Positions 42,501 through 50,077 of a stretch of 57,739 bases of DNA are shown here, one piece after another (position 1 is the stretch's first letter; each line of letters starts with the position of its first letter). The stretch covers positions 1 to 57,739 of the forward strand of contig JAVEWG010000024.1 in assembly GCA_034004685.1 (NCBI GenBank). Direction: 5' to 3'. Position numbers and translations under genes: made by a program. The notes under the pieces were generated by a model. It was not told the DNA's origin, made no database searches, and worked only from the letters and a program-made list of their open reading frames with translations. This DNA comes from JAEUNX01 sp034004685. GTDB taxonomy: Bacteria; Pseudomonadota; Gammaproteobacteria; Burkholderiales; Rhodocyclaceae.

Positions 42501-42723
42501 GTTCGATACCGTTGAGTTCCTGCTCGATGAGCTGGACAGCGGAGGTTTCCACCACCTCCGGCGAAGCACCGGGATAGGTGATGTCGATGCTCAGCATGGG
42601 GGGCGCGACCCCGGGATAGAGGGCCACGGGCAGGCGGGTCAGGGCGATCCCGCCGGCCAGCATGATGAGAATGGCGATGACCCAGGCAAAGATGGGCCGG
42701 TCGATGAAAAAGCGCGGCAGCAT
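39592..42723 (-). CDS. RND multidrug efflux permease (HAE1/AcrB type)
   Basis: The 1043-residue inner membrane pump has the length and 12-helix layout of AcrB/MexB. The N-terminus FIDRPIFAWVIAILIMLAGG and the proton-relay Asp pair in AIGIVVDDAIVVVENVERIM are clear; GFLPEEDQG and the C-terminal GTGVAGGMIAATVFAVFMVP are family motifs. It exports hydrophobic compounds with the proton gradient. The adaptor gene ends 3 bp upstream of its start. Substrates are not deducible, but TetR control and the catabolic neighbours suggest solvents, aromatics or steroids. Confidence 0.95.
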   Translation of the reverse strand: MLPRFFIDRPIFAWVIAILIMLAGGIALTRLPVALYPGVAPPMLSIDITYPGASPEVVETSAVQLIEQELNGIEHLVSMESTSEVGRASISLAFEPGTNLDYAAVETDNRIKRAEPRLPDEVRRQGLKVYRSTRNSLLFLAFKSTDPTMDATALGAYVSGNVIEHVRRVKGVGEAGLYGSDYSMRIWLQPDRLYAYGITPGDVTNAIKAQNIQLATGELGQHPALPGQQINAPIVAKGRLSSVEEFNQIIVRAQPDGALVLLKDVARVELGAQSYDVKGFHSGQPAAYIGIKLTPDGNALETKRLVTEKMEELANSFPEHMTWLASYDSTPFISLSITEVVHTLLIAMALVVLVMYLFMENLRATLIPTIVVPVALLGAILGLYVLGYSINLLTLFAMVLAIGIVVDDAIVVVENVERIMTEEGLPPREATRKAMDQIYGAVIGITVVLSAVFLPMIFMSGSVGVVYRQFAATLLLSMGFSAFVALSLTPALCATLLKHEPGQAVLPTTGVFGYFNRGFARVTNAYHARVGKNLSRPMRALVVYAILLGALVLLFLRLPGGFLPEEDQGMFITEIILPSGASQERTLALFKEVDDFMLAQPEVDQTVGLAGWSIFANGQNMGHFFVRLKPWGERIGEAHSNKALVDRVNKHFAGHKSGMVIAIPLPAISELAIAGGFDFRLQDRAGQGREKLTQMRNMILAEAAKNPLLAGVRPEGQEPGPQLSLEVDRAKARALSVDLADLNQTLQSALGSAYVNDFIRDGRVLKVQMQGDAALRGRPEDILQLPVKNTRGGLIPLSEIAQLRWTQGPRKLDRFNGVPSMKIAGAAAAGHSTGEAMQVMESIAAQLPAGFGHTWTGTAREEKVSADQAPFLFALSLIVVFLALAALYESWSIPFAVMLVVPLGIFGAVLAVTLRGMPNDVYFKVGMIATIGLSAKNAILIIEFARELHDQGKDLVASILEACRLRFRPILMTSIAFVCGVLPLVFSSGAGAQSRHSIGTGVAGGMIAATVFAVFMVPVFFLVVRRIFPGHGRHHHEKESSHG

Positions 42724-42726
42724 GGC

Positions 42727-43839
42727 TTACTTCCCTTCAGCGGACTTGGCCGGCGCCACGGGCACCACCTTGACCTCCGCGCCGGGCCGGGCCTTCATGA
42801 CCCCATCCACCACCACCTGCTCGCCCCCTTCCAGGCCGTCGGTGATCAGCCAGTCGTCCCCCACCATGGTGCCGGTCTTGACAGGCCGGGGCACCACCTT
42901 GCCATCGGCCCTCACCGTCAGCACCAGCTGGCCCTGGGGCCCGCTCAACACCGCCCGCTGGGGCAGGCGGACGCCATCCTCGAAACGCGCCTGGGGGAAG
43001 CGGATCCGCACGAAAGTGCCCGGCAGCAGCTCCCGCCCCGGGTTGAGGAACTCGGCCCGCAGGGAAATTGCGCCGGTATCGGGATCGGCCGCCAAATCGG
43101 TGAAATCCACCTTGCCCCGGCGCGGAAAGACGCTGCCGTCCTCCAGCACCAGTTCCACCTGGGCCTGATCGGCCTGGCGCAGCTTGCCCCGTTTGAGGGC
43201 CTGGCGCAGGCGGAACAGATCGCTGCCGTTCTGGACAAACACCACCTGAACCCTGTCGAGCTGCTCGATGGTGGCCAGGGGCGTTGCCTCCCCCTTGCCC
43301 ACCAGGGCGCCCTCGGTCACCAGGGCACGGCCGATCCGGCCTGAGATGGGCGCCGGCACCGAGGCGTTCTCCAGGTCCAGTTCGGCCTTGGCCAGGGCGG
43401 CCTCGGCCTGCTTGAACTTGGCCAGCAGCACGTCGAACTCCTGCTGGCTCACCGCCTTTTGCTCCAACAGGGGCCTGTAGCGATCCACGTTGAGCTTGGC
43501 CAGAGCCAGGTCAGCCCGGGCCGACTCGGCCGCGGCTTTGTAGGTACGGGCATCGATGTGGAACAGCGCCACGCCGGCCTTCACATCGCTGCCCTCGGCG
43601 AACAGACGTTTTTCCAGCACCCCTTCCACCCGGGCCCGGATCTGGGCGCTACGGATGGCCTGGACGCGCCCGGGCAAATCCTGGGTCAGCAGGGTGCTGC
43701 CCTTGGTCACGCTCACCACGCCGACTTCCGCCGGCGGCGCAGAGGGTTTGCCGGCCGGGCCGGCCTGGCCTCCCTGACCGCAGGCAGCCAGCATGAAGGC
43801 AGCGGCAACGGGAAGCAAAATCCAGTTTGGGGTTCTCAT
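42727..43839 (-). CDS. RND efflux periplasmic adaptor (MFP lipoprotein)
   Basis: The 370-residue protein has a lipoprotein signal ending FMLAAC (cysteine 20). The biotinyl-lipoyl-like part has GRVQAIRSAQIRARVEGVLEKRLFAEGSDV and ASVPAPISGRIGRALVTEGALV, flanking an alpha-hairpin (DLALAKLNVDRYRPLLEQKAVSQQEFD). It links pump and channel in the periplasm. It starts 21 bp after the TetR stop. Typical AcrA/MexA length. Confidence 0.94.
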   Translation of the reverse strand: MRTPNWILLPVAAAFMLAACGQGGQAGPAGKPSAPPAEVGVVSVTKGSTLLTQDLPGRVQAIRSAQIRARVEGVLEKRLFAEGSDVKAGVALFHIDARTYKAAAESARADLALAKLNVDRYRPLLEQKAVSQQEFDVLLAKFKQAEAALAKAELDLENASVPAPISGRIGRALVTEGALVGKGEATPLATIEQLDRVQVVFVQNGSDLFRLRQALKRGKLRQADQAQVELVLEDGSVFPRRGKVDFTDLAADPDTGAISLRAEFLNPGRELLPGTFVRIRFPQARFEDGVRLPQRAVLSGPQGQLVLTVRADGKVVPRPVKTGTMVGDDWLITDGLEGGEQVVVDGVMKARPGAEVKVVPVAPAKSAEGK

Positions 43840-43860
43840 TTTTCTTGACTCCGCTACAAA

Positions 43861-44466
43861 TTATTGGGGTGCAAACGCCTTCAAGAAGGCGTCGATAATC
43901 AGGGACAGGCGCTGCGGCTCTTCCTCGCTACTCCAGGCCGGCGCCCCCGCCAGGCGGCGCACGCGATCGCCCTCCAGGAGCATGGAGAACAACATGTCCG
44001 CCACGAACTGGGGATCGGCCTGCCCCAGCAGGCCCCGGGCCATGGCCTCCGCCAGCAACGCGGACATCCGGTCGTCCACCCGGTTGATGACCTGGGTGCG
44101 GATGGCACTGTGTTCGGGAGACCCATGGGCGCCAGCTCCCAGGAAGGCCCGGAAGATGGCAATGGGCCGATCACTCAGGGTGCGCTCCCGCAGGTTGGCG
44201 CCAAAACGCAGCAAGGCGCCCCGCAGGTCGTTACCCAGGTCCTCCAGGTCCACCAGAAAGGAATCGGCAAAGTAGTTGCCGATCTGGGCGTAAAGCTCTT
44301 CCTTGCTGCCGAAGTGGTTGTAGAGGGTCTGCTTGGCCACCCCCGCCCGGGCGGCGATGCGGTCCACGCTGACCCGGTGCCCTTCGTCCACCAGGGCGTC
44401 CATGGCCGCCTGGAGGATGCGATCCCGGCAACGGTTGGCAGGTAGCGAGGTGCCGAGCTGGCTCAT
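43861..44466 (-). CDS. TetR-family repressor of the efflux operon
   Basis: The 201-residue protein has the TetR helix-turn-helix (ILQAAMDALVDEG, VDRIAARAGVAKQTLYNHFGSKEELYAQI) and a TetR_C-type ligand domain. As first gene of the tetR-mfp-rnd-nodT order it probably represses its own operon by binding the dyad at 44483-44503, 17 bp upstream of its start. Inducers would be pump substrates. Confidence 0.93.
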   Translation of the reverse strand: MSQLGTSLPANRCRDRILQAAMDALVDEGHRVSVDRIAARAGVAKQTLYNHFGSKEELYAQIGNYFADSFLVDLEDLGNDLRGALLRFGANLRERTLSDRPIAIFRAFLGAGAHGSPEHSAIRTQVINRVDDRMSALLAEAMARGLLGQADPQFVADMLFSMLLEGDRVRRLAGAPAWSSEEEPQRLSLIIDAFLKAFAPQ

Positions 44467-44482
44467 GGGGACAACCCGAAAT

Positions 44483-44503
44483 TAGACTAGACGGTCCAGT
44501 CTA
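44483..44503. promoter_or_regulatory. TetR operator of the RND efflux operon
   Basis: A 21-bp dyad centred on base 44493 has nine of ten arm positions paired: TAGACT-A-GAC / G / GTC-C-AGTCTA. It lies 17-37 bp upstream of the tetR start, overlapping the expected promoter. Length and symmetry are those of TetR operators. Confidence 0.8.
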
Positions 44504-44586
44504 CTGCACTGCACAAACCCGGGCAACCGCGCCATCATCAGGGCTATCGTCAACGAATCCCCAGCCCCTGGCGGATGAAGGCGAAA

Positions 44587-44612
44587 AAAAACCAGCCTGC
44601 AGGCTGGTTTTT
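44587..44612 (-). terminator. Rho-independent terminator of the cytochrome c gene
   Basis: AAAAACCAGCC-TGCA-GGCTGGTTTTT is a perfect palindrome with an extended T-run on the minus strand, 18 bp past the cytochrome stop. It may also act on plus-strand transcripts. Confidence 0.9.
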
Positions 44613-44629
44613 GTGGGGGCGCTGAACGC

Positions 44630-44965
44630 TCACTTCAAGGTCAGGATCCACTCGGCCAGTTTCTTGGCGTCGTCGGGGCTGACCTGGGCATTGGGGGGCA
44701 TGAAGGGCATGCTGGCCTTCTTCTGGGCGGCCCAACCCTTGCCGGCAGGACCGGTACCCTTGACGATGCCTTCCGCCAGGGTGGCGACCGCGGCCTTGTC
44801 GCCTGCGTACTTGGCGGCCACGTCCTTGTAGGCCGGCCCCACCAACTGCTTGTCCACCGTGTGGCAAGCCAGACAGTTCTTGGCCTTGGCCAGATCGGCG
44901 GAGGCAAAAGCGGGCGCGGCGGTCAGCAGACCGGCAGCAACAGCGGCAGCAACGTAGACTTTCAT
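44630..44965 (-). CDS. Cytochrome c, class I (c551/c552 type)
   Basis: The 111-residue periplasmic protein has a signal peptide (about 1-22, ending AFA-SA), the heme motif C31-LA-C34-H35, and the axial methionine M89 in MPFMPPN. It carries electrons between respiratory complexes or to nitrite/peroxidase enzymes. A GAGGA ribosome site precedes the ATG. It is a single-gene unit with its own terminator. Confidence 0.95.
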   Translation of the reverse strand: MKVYVAAAVAAGLLTAAPAFASADLAKAKNCLACHTVDKQLVGPAYKDVAAKYAGDKAAVATLAEGIVKGTGPAGKGWAAQKKASMPFMPPNAQVSPDDAKKLAEWILTLK

Positions 44966-45028
44966 GTTCCATCCTCACTCGGGTTAACAACTGTGACCGG
45001 TGATACTAAACGAACCCCCGGCCTTTGC

Positions 45029-47068
45029 CTACCGGCCCAGGACAAGGTCAAGGCCGGCTAGATCTGCAATAGGCGGAAAACATTGAACACCCTGGCAAAC
45101 CCATCCGCACGGGTCTGTTTGTAAGGGTTTGTCCAGTACCGGCGGCAGGCCGGCAAGACCGACAGGCAGGGCCAGCACCAGCACCGCCGGGTCCAGGCGA
45201 CGGTCAAGATGGCGCTGCCATGCCTCCAGATCAGGCCCGCTACCCCGCAGCACCACCAGGGTGGGAGGCAACAGGTACTCCCCCAGGGCCAGGGCCAGGC
45301 TGGCGCAACCGGCGGGCTCCTGGGCCATGGCACCATGGAAAGCCTGCAAGACCCGCCGGGCGGCATCCAGATAACGGCTCTCGCCGGTAAGGTGGCCTAG
45401 GTGCAGAAGGGCCCGGGCCGCTACCCCATTGCCGGCGGGAGTGGCGTCGTCGTGCCAGGGCTTGGGGCGCTGAATCAGGGCTTCGTGATCGTGGCGGGTG
45501 AAGTAGAAGCCTCCCCGTTCCCGGTCCTCGAAGGATTCCAGCAAGGCGTCGGCGAGATCTTCGGCCCACGCCAGGTCCCGGAGGCAGAAACGGACCTGGA
45601 GCAGCTCCACAAGCGCTGCCATAAGATAAGCATGGTCATCCAGGTAGGCATTGAGCCGTCCCGGGCCCTGACGGCAGGTGGCCAACAGGCGCTCATCCCG
45701 CCACAGCTGGGCCCTCAGGACATTGGTGGCGGCCTGGGCCGAATCCAGCCAGTCCGGGCGCTGGAACACCCGGGCGGCGCGGACCATGCCCTGGATCATG
45801 AGGGCGTTCCAGCCGGTGAGGATCTTGTCGTCGCAGCCAGGCCGCGCCCGCCCTTGGCGCAGGGACTGGAGCTGGCGGCGGCCTTCCGCCAGACGTTGGG
45901 CCACAATCTCCTCCTCCAGCCCGAGGGCCACGGCCACCTGGGGCACGGGCCGGGCCACCCCCAGATGCCAATGCCGACCCTCGAAATTGGCGGGTAGATC
46001 CAGGCCATACACCGCCTCCACCACGGGCCAGACCTCGGGGCTCAGCCGGGCGCGGATCTCATCCCGGCCCCATACGTAATAGCGCCCTTCCCTTCCTTCC
46101 GAATCCGCGTCCAGAGCGGTGAAGTATCCCCCTTCCGGGCCCTGCATCTCCGCCATCACCCAGCCAGCAATGCCCTCCGCCACCCGCTGGTAGAGAGGCT
46201 CTCCAGTCAGGGCCCAGGCCTCGGCGTAGAGCCCCAGGAGCAGGCCATTGTCATAGAGCATCTTCTCGAAATGGGGAATGCTCCAACGAGCATCCACGCT
46301 GTAGCGAAAAAATCCGCCCCCCAGCTGATCGAAAATACCGCCCTCGGCCATCCGGGTAAGGGTTGTCAACGCCATATCCCGGGCTCGCTCGTCCCCCGTA
46401 GCCCGATAGCGGGCCAGCAGGAAGGCCAGATCCGCGGGCCGGGAAAATTTTGGCGCGGCCCCGAAGCCGCCGAAATTCTCGTCAAAGGCCGCGGCGAGCT
46501 GATCCGCCAGGGTGTTCAGGGGCGCGGCGTTCAGGTCGCCGGAGTGGATGCCGCCATGAGCCTGGCCCAGGCGGGCCAGCGCTCCCCGCAGGGAAGCGTT
46601 CTGATGTTCGATGGCCTTGCGCTGCTGACGGTAGGCGCCGCCCACCCGCTCCAGCAATTCCATGATCCCCGCCAGCCCATAGCGGGCCTCCCGAGGGAAG
46701 TAGGTGCCCCCGAAGAAGGGGGTGCCATCCGGGGTCATGAACAGGGTCAGGGGCCACCCCCCGGCCTTACCCGCCAGCAACTGATGGGCGGTCTGATAGA
46801 TCTGGTCCAGATCCAGCCGCTCCTCCCGATCCACCTTGATGTTGATGAACAACTGGTTCATCCGGGCCGCCACCACCGGATCCTCAAAGGATTCATGGGC
46901 CATCACGTGGCACCAATGGCAAGCCGAATACCCAATGGACAGCAGGATGGGCTTGTCCTCCTGGCGGGCCAGGGCCAGGGCCTCCTCGCACCACGGCCAC
47001 CAATCCACCGGATTGTCGGCGTGCTGGAGAAGATAGGGGGAGCTTTCCTGGGCAAGACGATTGACCAT
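45029..47068 (-). CDS. DUF255/YyaL-type thioredoxin-domain protein (SSP411 family)
   Basis: The 679-residue protein starts at ATG 47068; the in-frame ATG at 47113 precedes the conserved start MVNRLAQESSPYLLQHADNPVDWW. The thioredoxin-like domain has C50-HW-C53 in IGYSACHWCHVMAHESF and GGWPLTLFMTPDGTPF. The rest is an (alpha/alpha)6 barrel like glycosidases or epimerases (GGFFRYSVDARWSIPHFEKMLYDN). The function is unproven; redox handling or carbohydrate-related roles have been suggested. It is 64 bp upstream of the cytochrome c start. Confidence 0.92.
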   Translation of the reverse strand: MVNRLAQESSPYLLQHADNPVDWWPWCEEALALARQEDKPILLSIGYSACHWCHVMAHESFEDPVVAARMNQLFINIKVDREERLDLDQIYQTAHQLLAGKAGGWPLTLFMTPDGTPFFGGTYFPREARYGLAGIMELLERVGGAYRQQRKAIEHQNASLRGALARLGQAHGGIHSGDLNAAPLNTLADQLAAAFDENFGGFGAAPKFSRPADLAFLLARYRATGDERARDMALTTLTRMAEGGIFDQLGGGFFRYSVDARWSIPHFEKMLYDNGLLLGLYAEAWALTGEPLYQRVAEGIAGWVMAEMQGPEGGYFTALDADSEGREGRYYVWGRDEIRARLSPEVWPVVEAVYGLDLPANFEGRHWHLGVARPVPQVAVALGLEEEIVAQRLAEGRRQLQSLRQGRARPGCDDKILTGWNALMIQGMVRAARVFQRPDWLDSAQAATNVLRAQLWRDERLLATCRQGPGRLNAYLDDHAYLMAALVELLQVRFCLRDLAWAEDLADALLESFEDRERGGFYFTRHDHEALIQRPKPWHDDATPAGNGVAARALLHLGHLTGESRYLDAARRVLQAFHGAMAQEPAGCASLALALGEYLLPPTLVVLRGSGPDLEAWQRHLDRRLDPAVLVLALPVGLAGLPPVLDKPLQTDPCGWVCQGVQCFPPIADLAGLDLVLGR

Positions 47069-47378
47069 GGGGCGCCTGCGCATTCCTGATGCTGGGGTCG
47101 TCAGTATAGGCACCGATCTGCCTGGAGGGCTTACCCGGCGCTCGGCCCCACCAAAGAGCGGGGCCGCCCCGACTGCCGGAGTAATGAACGAATCATCGTC
47201 AAGGCATGGCCGCAGGAGCCAAGGAAGACCACCGCCTTACGAGCACCCCCTAGCCACCCCGGCGCCACCCTAAAAATAAAGCGGTGCGCGTTTCCGCGCA
47301 CCGCTTTTTACATCATGGAACCCCGGATCTATCCAGCTGACCAGCAGCTTCGAGGTTCAGACCATTCCCGGCCGAATT
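47069..47378. other. Intergenic region between DUF255 gene and etfA
   Basis: About 310 bp without a gene. It holds the etf operon terminator at 47278-47309 and presumably the DUF255 promoter nearer 47069-47200. I see no clear -35/-10 pair. Confidence 0.6.
47278..47309 (-). terminator. Rho-independent terminator of the etfBA operon
   Basis: AAAGCGGTGCGCG pairs with CGCGCACCGCTTT around a TTTC loop. On the minus strand the stem is followed by a TTTATTTTTA tract, 69 bp after etfA. Confidence 0.92.
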
Positions 47379-48317
47379 TCAGGCGTTACCCAGCTCGCTG
47401 ATCAGTTCCGGCACCAGCTGGAACAGATCGCCCACCACGCCATAGTCAGCCACCTGGAAAATCGGCGCTTCCGGATCCTTGTTGATCGCGACGATCACCT
47501 TGGAATCCTTCATCCCCGCCAGATGCTGGATGGCACCGGAGATACCAACCGCCAGGTAAAGCTGGGGCGCGACGATCTTGCCGGTTTGACCCACTTGATA
47601 GTCGTTGGAAACATAGCCGGAATCCACGGCAGCGCGGGAAGCTCCAAGCGCGGCACCAAGCTTGTCGGCCAGGGGCTCAAGCACCTGGTGGAAGTTCTCG
47701 GAGCTACCCAGACCGCGGCCGCCGGAAACGATGATCTTCGCCGCACCCAGTTCCGGGCGGGAGGACTTGGTCAGTTCCCGGGAGACAAAACGGCTAAGAC
47801 CCTGGTCAGCCACCGCAACCACCGCCTCAACGCTGGCGGAACCGCCCGTCGCCGCGGCATCAAAGCCGGTGGCGCGCACGGTCAGCACCTTGATGGGATC
47901 CACGCTTTGCACGGTTGCCATGGCGTTACCGGCGTAGATGGGGCGCTCGAAAGTGTCGGCGCCATCCACCTTGGTCACTTCGGATACCTGGGCCACGTCC
48001 AACTGGGCCGCCACGCGGGGCGCAACGCTCTTGCCGCAAGCAGTGGCGGGGAACAGGATGTGGGAGTAGTTGCGGGCGATGGCAAGCACCTGGGCCGCCA
48101 GGTTTTCGGCCAGGCCATCGGCCAGGTGAGCCGCATCGGCAACCAGCACCTTGGCCACACCGGCAATCCCGGCGGCAGCGCTGGCCGCGGCGGAACATTG
48201 GTGACCGGCCACCAGAACGTGAACTTCACTGCCGCACTTGCTGGCGGCGGTGACCGTGTTCAGGGTCGGGCCCTTGACGGTGGCGTTGTCGTGTTCGGCG
48301 ATAACCAGAATTGCCAT
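47379..48317 (-). CDS. etfA: Electron transfer flavoprotein alpha subunit
   Basis: The 312-residue subunit has the C-terminal FAD-binding domain signatures VSGGRGLGSSENFHQVLEPLADKLGAALGASRAAVDSGY, QVGQTGKIVAPQLYLAVGISGAIQHLAGM and VIVAINKDPEAPIF. With EtfB it takes electrons from acyl-CoA dehydrogenases and passes them to ETF-quinone oxidoreductase. Its ATG directly abuts the etfB stop (TAAATG), so translation is coupled. Confidence 0.96.
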   Translation of the reverse strand: MAILVIAEHDNATVKGPTLNTVTAASKCGSEVHVLVAGHQCSAAASAAAGIAGVAKVLVADAAHLADGLAENLAAQVLAIARNYSHILFPATACGKSVAPRVAAQLDVAQVSEVTKVDGADTFERPIYAGNAMATVQSVDPIKVLTVRATGFDAAATGGSASVEAVVAVADQGLSRFVSRELTKSSRPELGAAKIIVSGGRGLGSSENFHQVLEPLADKLGAALGASRAAVDSGYVSNDYQVGQTGKIVAPQLYLAVGISGAIQHLAGMKDSKVIVAINKDPEAPIFQVADYGVVGDLFQLVPELISELGNA

Positions 48318-49067
48318 TTAGATCACCTTCGCTTCGTTCTTGAGTTTCTCGACCAGCGTCTTCACGTCTGGCACCACGATACCGGCCTTGCGCCCGGCAG
48401 GCTCAGCCACCTTGAGGGTCTTCAGGCGGGGAGTGATGTCCACGCCCAGATCTTCCGGCGTGAAGGTGTCCAGGGGCTTCTTCTTCGCCTTCATGATGTT
48501 GGGCAAAGTGGCATAACGCGGCGTGTTGAGGCGCAGATCGCCCGTCACCAGAGCGGGCAGCTTGACGACCACGGTTTCCAGACCGCCGTCCACTTCCCGG
48601 GTAACGGTGGCTTCGCCACCAGCCAGAACCACCTTTGAGGCAAAGGTTGCCTGGGGCCAGCCCAGCAGGGCAGCAAGCATCTGGCCCGTCTGATTGGCGT
48701 CGTCGTCGATGGCCTGCTTGCCCAGGATGGCCAGCTGGGGCTGTTCCTTGTCGCAAACCGCCTTGATCAGCTTGGCCACGGCCAGGGGCTGCAATTCGGC
48801 ATCGGTCTGAACCAGCACCGCACGGTCAGCACCCATGGCCAGGGCGGTCCGCAGCGTTTCCTGGCAAGCGACCGGGCCGCAGGAAACCGCAACCACCTCG
48901 GTCACCGCACCAGCCTCCCGAAGGCGCAACGCCTCTTCGACGGCGATCTCGTCGAAAGGGTTCATGCTCATCTTGACATTGGCCAGATCGACACCCGTGC
49001 CGTCAGCCTTAACCCGGGGCTTGACGTTGTAATCGATCACTCGCTTGACTGCTACTAACGCTTTCAT
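48318..49067 (-). CDS. etfB: Electron transfer flavoprotein beta subunit
   Basis: The 249-residue subunit starts MKALVAVKRVIDYNVKPRVK and has the AMP-binding region near GKQAIDDDANQTGQMLAALLGWPQATFASKV and the conserved DLRLNTPRYATLPNIMKAKKKPL block. I start at ATG 49067, not the upstream ATG at 49091, because the family begins MKxLVxVK. It is the first gene of the operon and lies next to the acyl-CoA dehydrogenase gene set. Confidence 0.96.
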   Translation of the reverse strand: MKALVAVKRVIDYNVKPRVKADGTGVDLANVKMSMNPFDEIAVEEALRLREAGAVTEVVAVSCGPVACQETLRTALAMGADRAVLVQTDAELQPLAVAKLIKAVCDKEQPQLAILGKQAIDDDANQTGQMLAALLGWPQATFASKVVLAGGEATVTREVDGGLETVVVKLPALVTGDLRLNTPRYATLPNIMKAKKKPLDTFTPEDLGVDITPRLKTLKVAEPAGRKAGIVVPDVKTLVEKLKNEAKVI

Positions 49068-49181
49068 TGGAGATCGTCCCTCGCTAAACAATTCATCGGA
49101 CAGTTTTACTGCAATATCGTGCTCAGAGCACCAGGCGCGCCACCCACCCTTCAGGCCACGCCTGCCGCCATGTCTTTGCCC

Positions 49182-49919
49182 CTACTTGGCGAGGCCTTTC
49201 ATCTTGATCGCCCGGTATTCCGCCAGCAGGCGCGCCTCGTTTTCGACGGCCTCGGCAATGGTGGAGTCGGAACTGAAGTTAACCATTTCCTTCACGCCGG
49301 CAAGAATGAAGGGCTCGCATTTCACCATCGATGCCGCCAGCGCCTTGGCTACGGTCAAAGCCGTGCCCACCGGCACCACCCGCTCCACCAGGCCCATTTG
49401 GAGGGCTTCGGCGGCGGAGAAGGAGCGTGCGCTGAGCAACAGATCAAGGGCCCGGCCCCGGCCGACCAGGCGCGGCAGGAGATAACCGCTGGCCAGGCCA
49501 GGCAGCATGCCCAGCTTGGTGAAAGGCACCGCCATCTTGGCCCCTTCCTCGGCGATGCGAATATCGAAGGACAGGGTCATGGTGATGCCGATACCGAAAG
49601 CGGCGCCATTGAGGGCGCAAATGGTCGGCTTGGGGTTGCTGTAGTTCTCCAGGGGGAACTTGCTCAGCAACGGGGTCTCGACGATACGCTTGCCTTCCTT
49701 CGGATCGGCCAGGGCAGGCAAATCCACGCCGGCACAAAAGGTGGTTCCAGCGCCGGTCAGAATGATGGCCTTGACGACAGGATCTGCATTGGCAACGCTA
49801 AAAGCGTCATAGATCTCATCCCCCATCGTGCCGGTGAATGCATTGAGCTTGTCCGGGCGATTGAGGGTGATGGTGCAAATACCATCGGTTACGTCGTAAA
49901 GAATCTGAGAGTAAGCCAT
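49182..49919 (-). CDS. Crotonase-family protein lacking the usual catalytic glutamates
   Basis: The 245-residue protein keeps the crotonase fold (TLNRPDKLNAFTG, AGTTFCAGVDLP, NGAAFGIGITM). By my alignment the hydratase glutamate positions are T113 and F133, and the enoyl-CoA isomerase glutamate position is G141 (KLGMLPGLASG). The spacing VPFTKLGMLP resembles peroxisomal isomerases. It may be an isomerase-like or non-canonical crotonase, or use other residues. A conserved CGCCAATGGGC repeat sits 8 nt upstream of the ATG and again 70 bp further on. Confidence 0.82.
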   Translation of the reverse strand: MAYSQILYDVTDGICTITLNRPDKLNAFTGTMGDEIYDAFSVANADPVVKAIILTGAGTTFCAGVDLPALADPKEGKRIVETPLLSKFPLENYSNPKPTICALNGAAFGIGITMTLSFDIRIAEEGAKMAVPFTKLGMLPGLASGYLLPRLVGRGRALDLLLSARSFSAAEALQMGLVERVVPVGTALTVAKALAASMVKCEPFILAGVKEMVNFSSDSTIAEAVENEARLLAEYRAIKMKGLAK

Positions 49920-49927
49920 GTTCCGTT

Positions 49928-50008
49928 CGCCAATGGGCCAGAATCGACCGAGTTATTGTTTGCAACCATACAGAATTTAGTATTTTACCGTGCGACCCGC
50001 CAATGGGC
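49928..50008. repeat. Direct repeat pair CGCCAATGGGC upstream of the crotonase gene
   Basis: Two exact 11-bp copies at 49928-49938 and 49998-50008 are 70 bp apart, about seven helical turns, in the 158-bp promoter gap. One copy lies just before the start codon. They may bind a regulator on the same face of DNA. Confidence 0.4.
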
Positions 50009-50077
50009 AACGCTCCCGGCCCCCTTCGTGGGGGACGGCCACACCTGACGCCACCCATGAAACATGGCTGAATGCCG

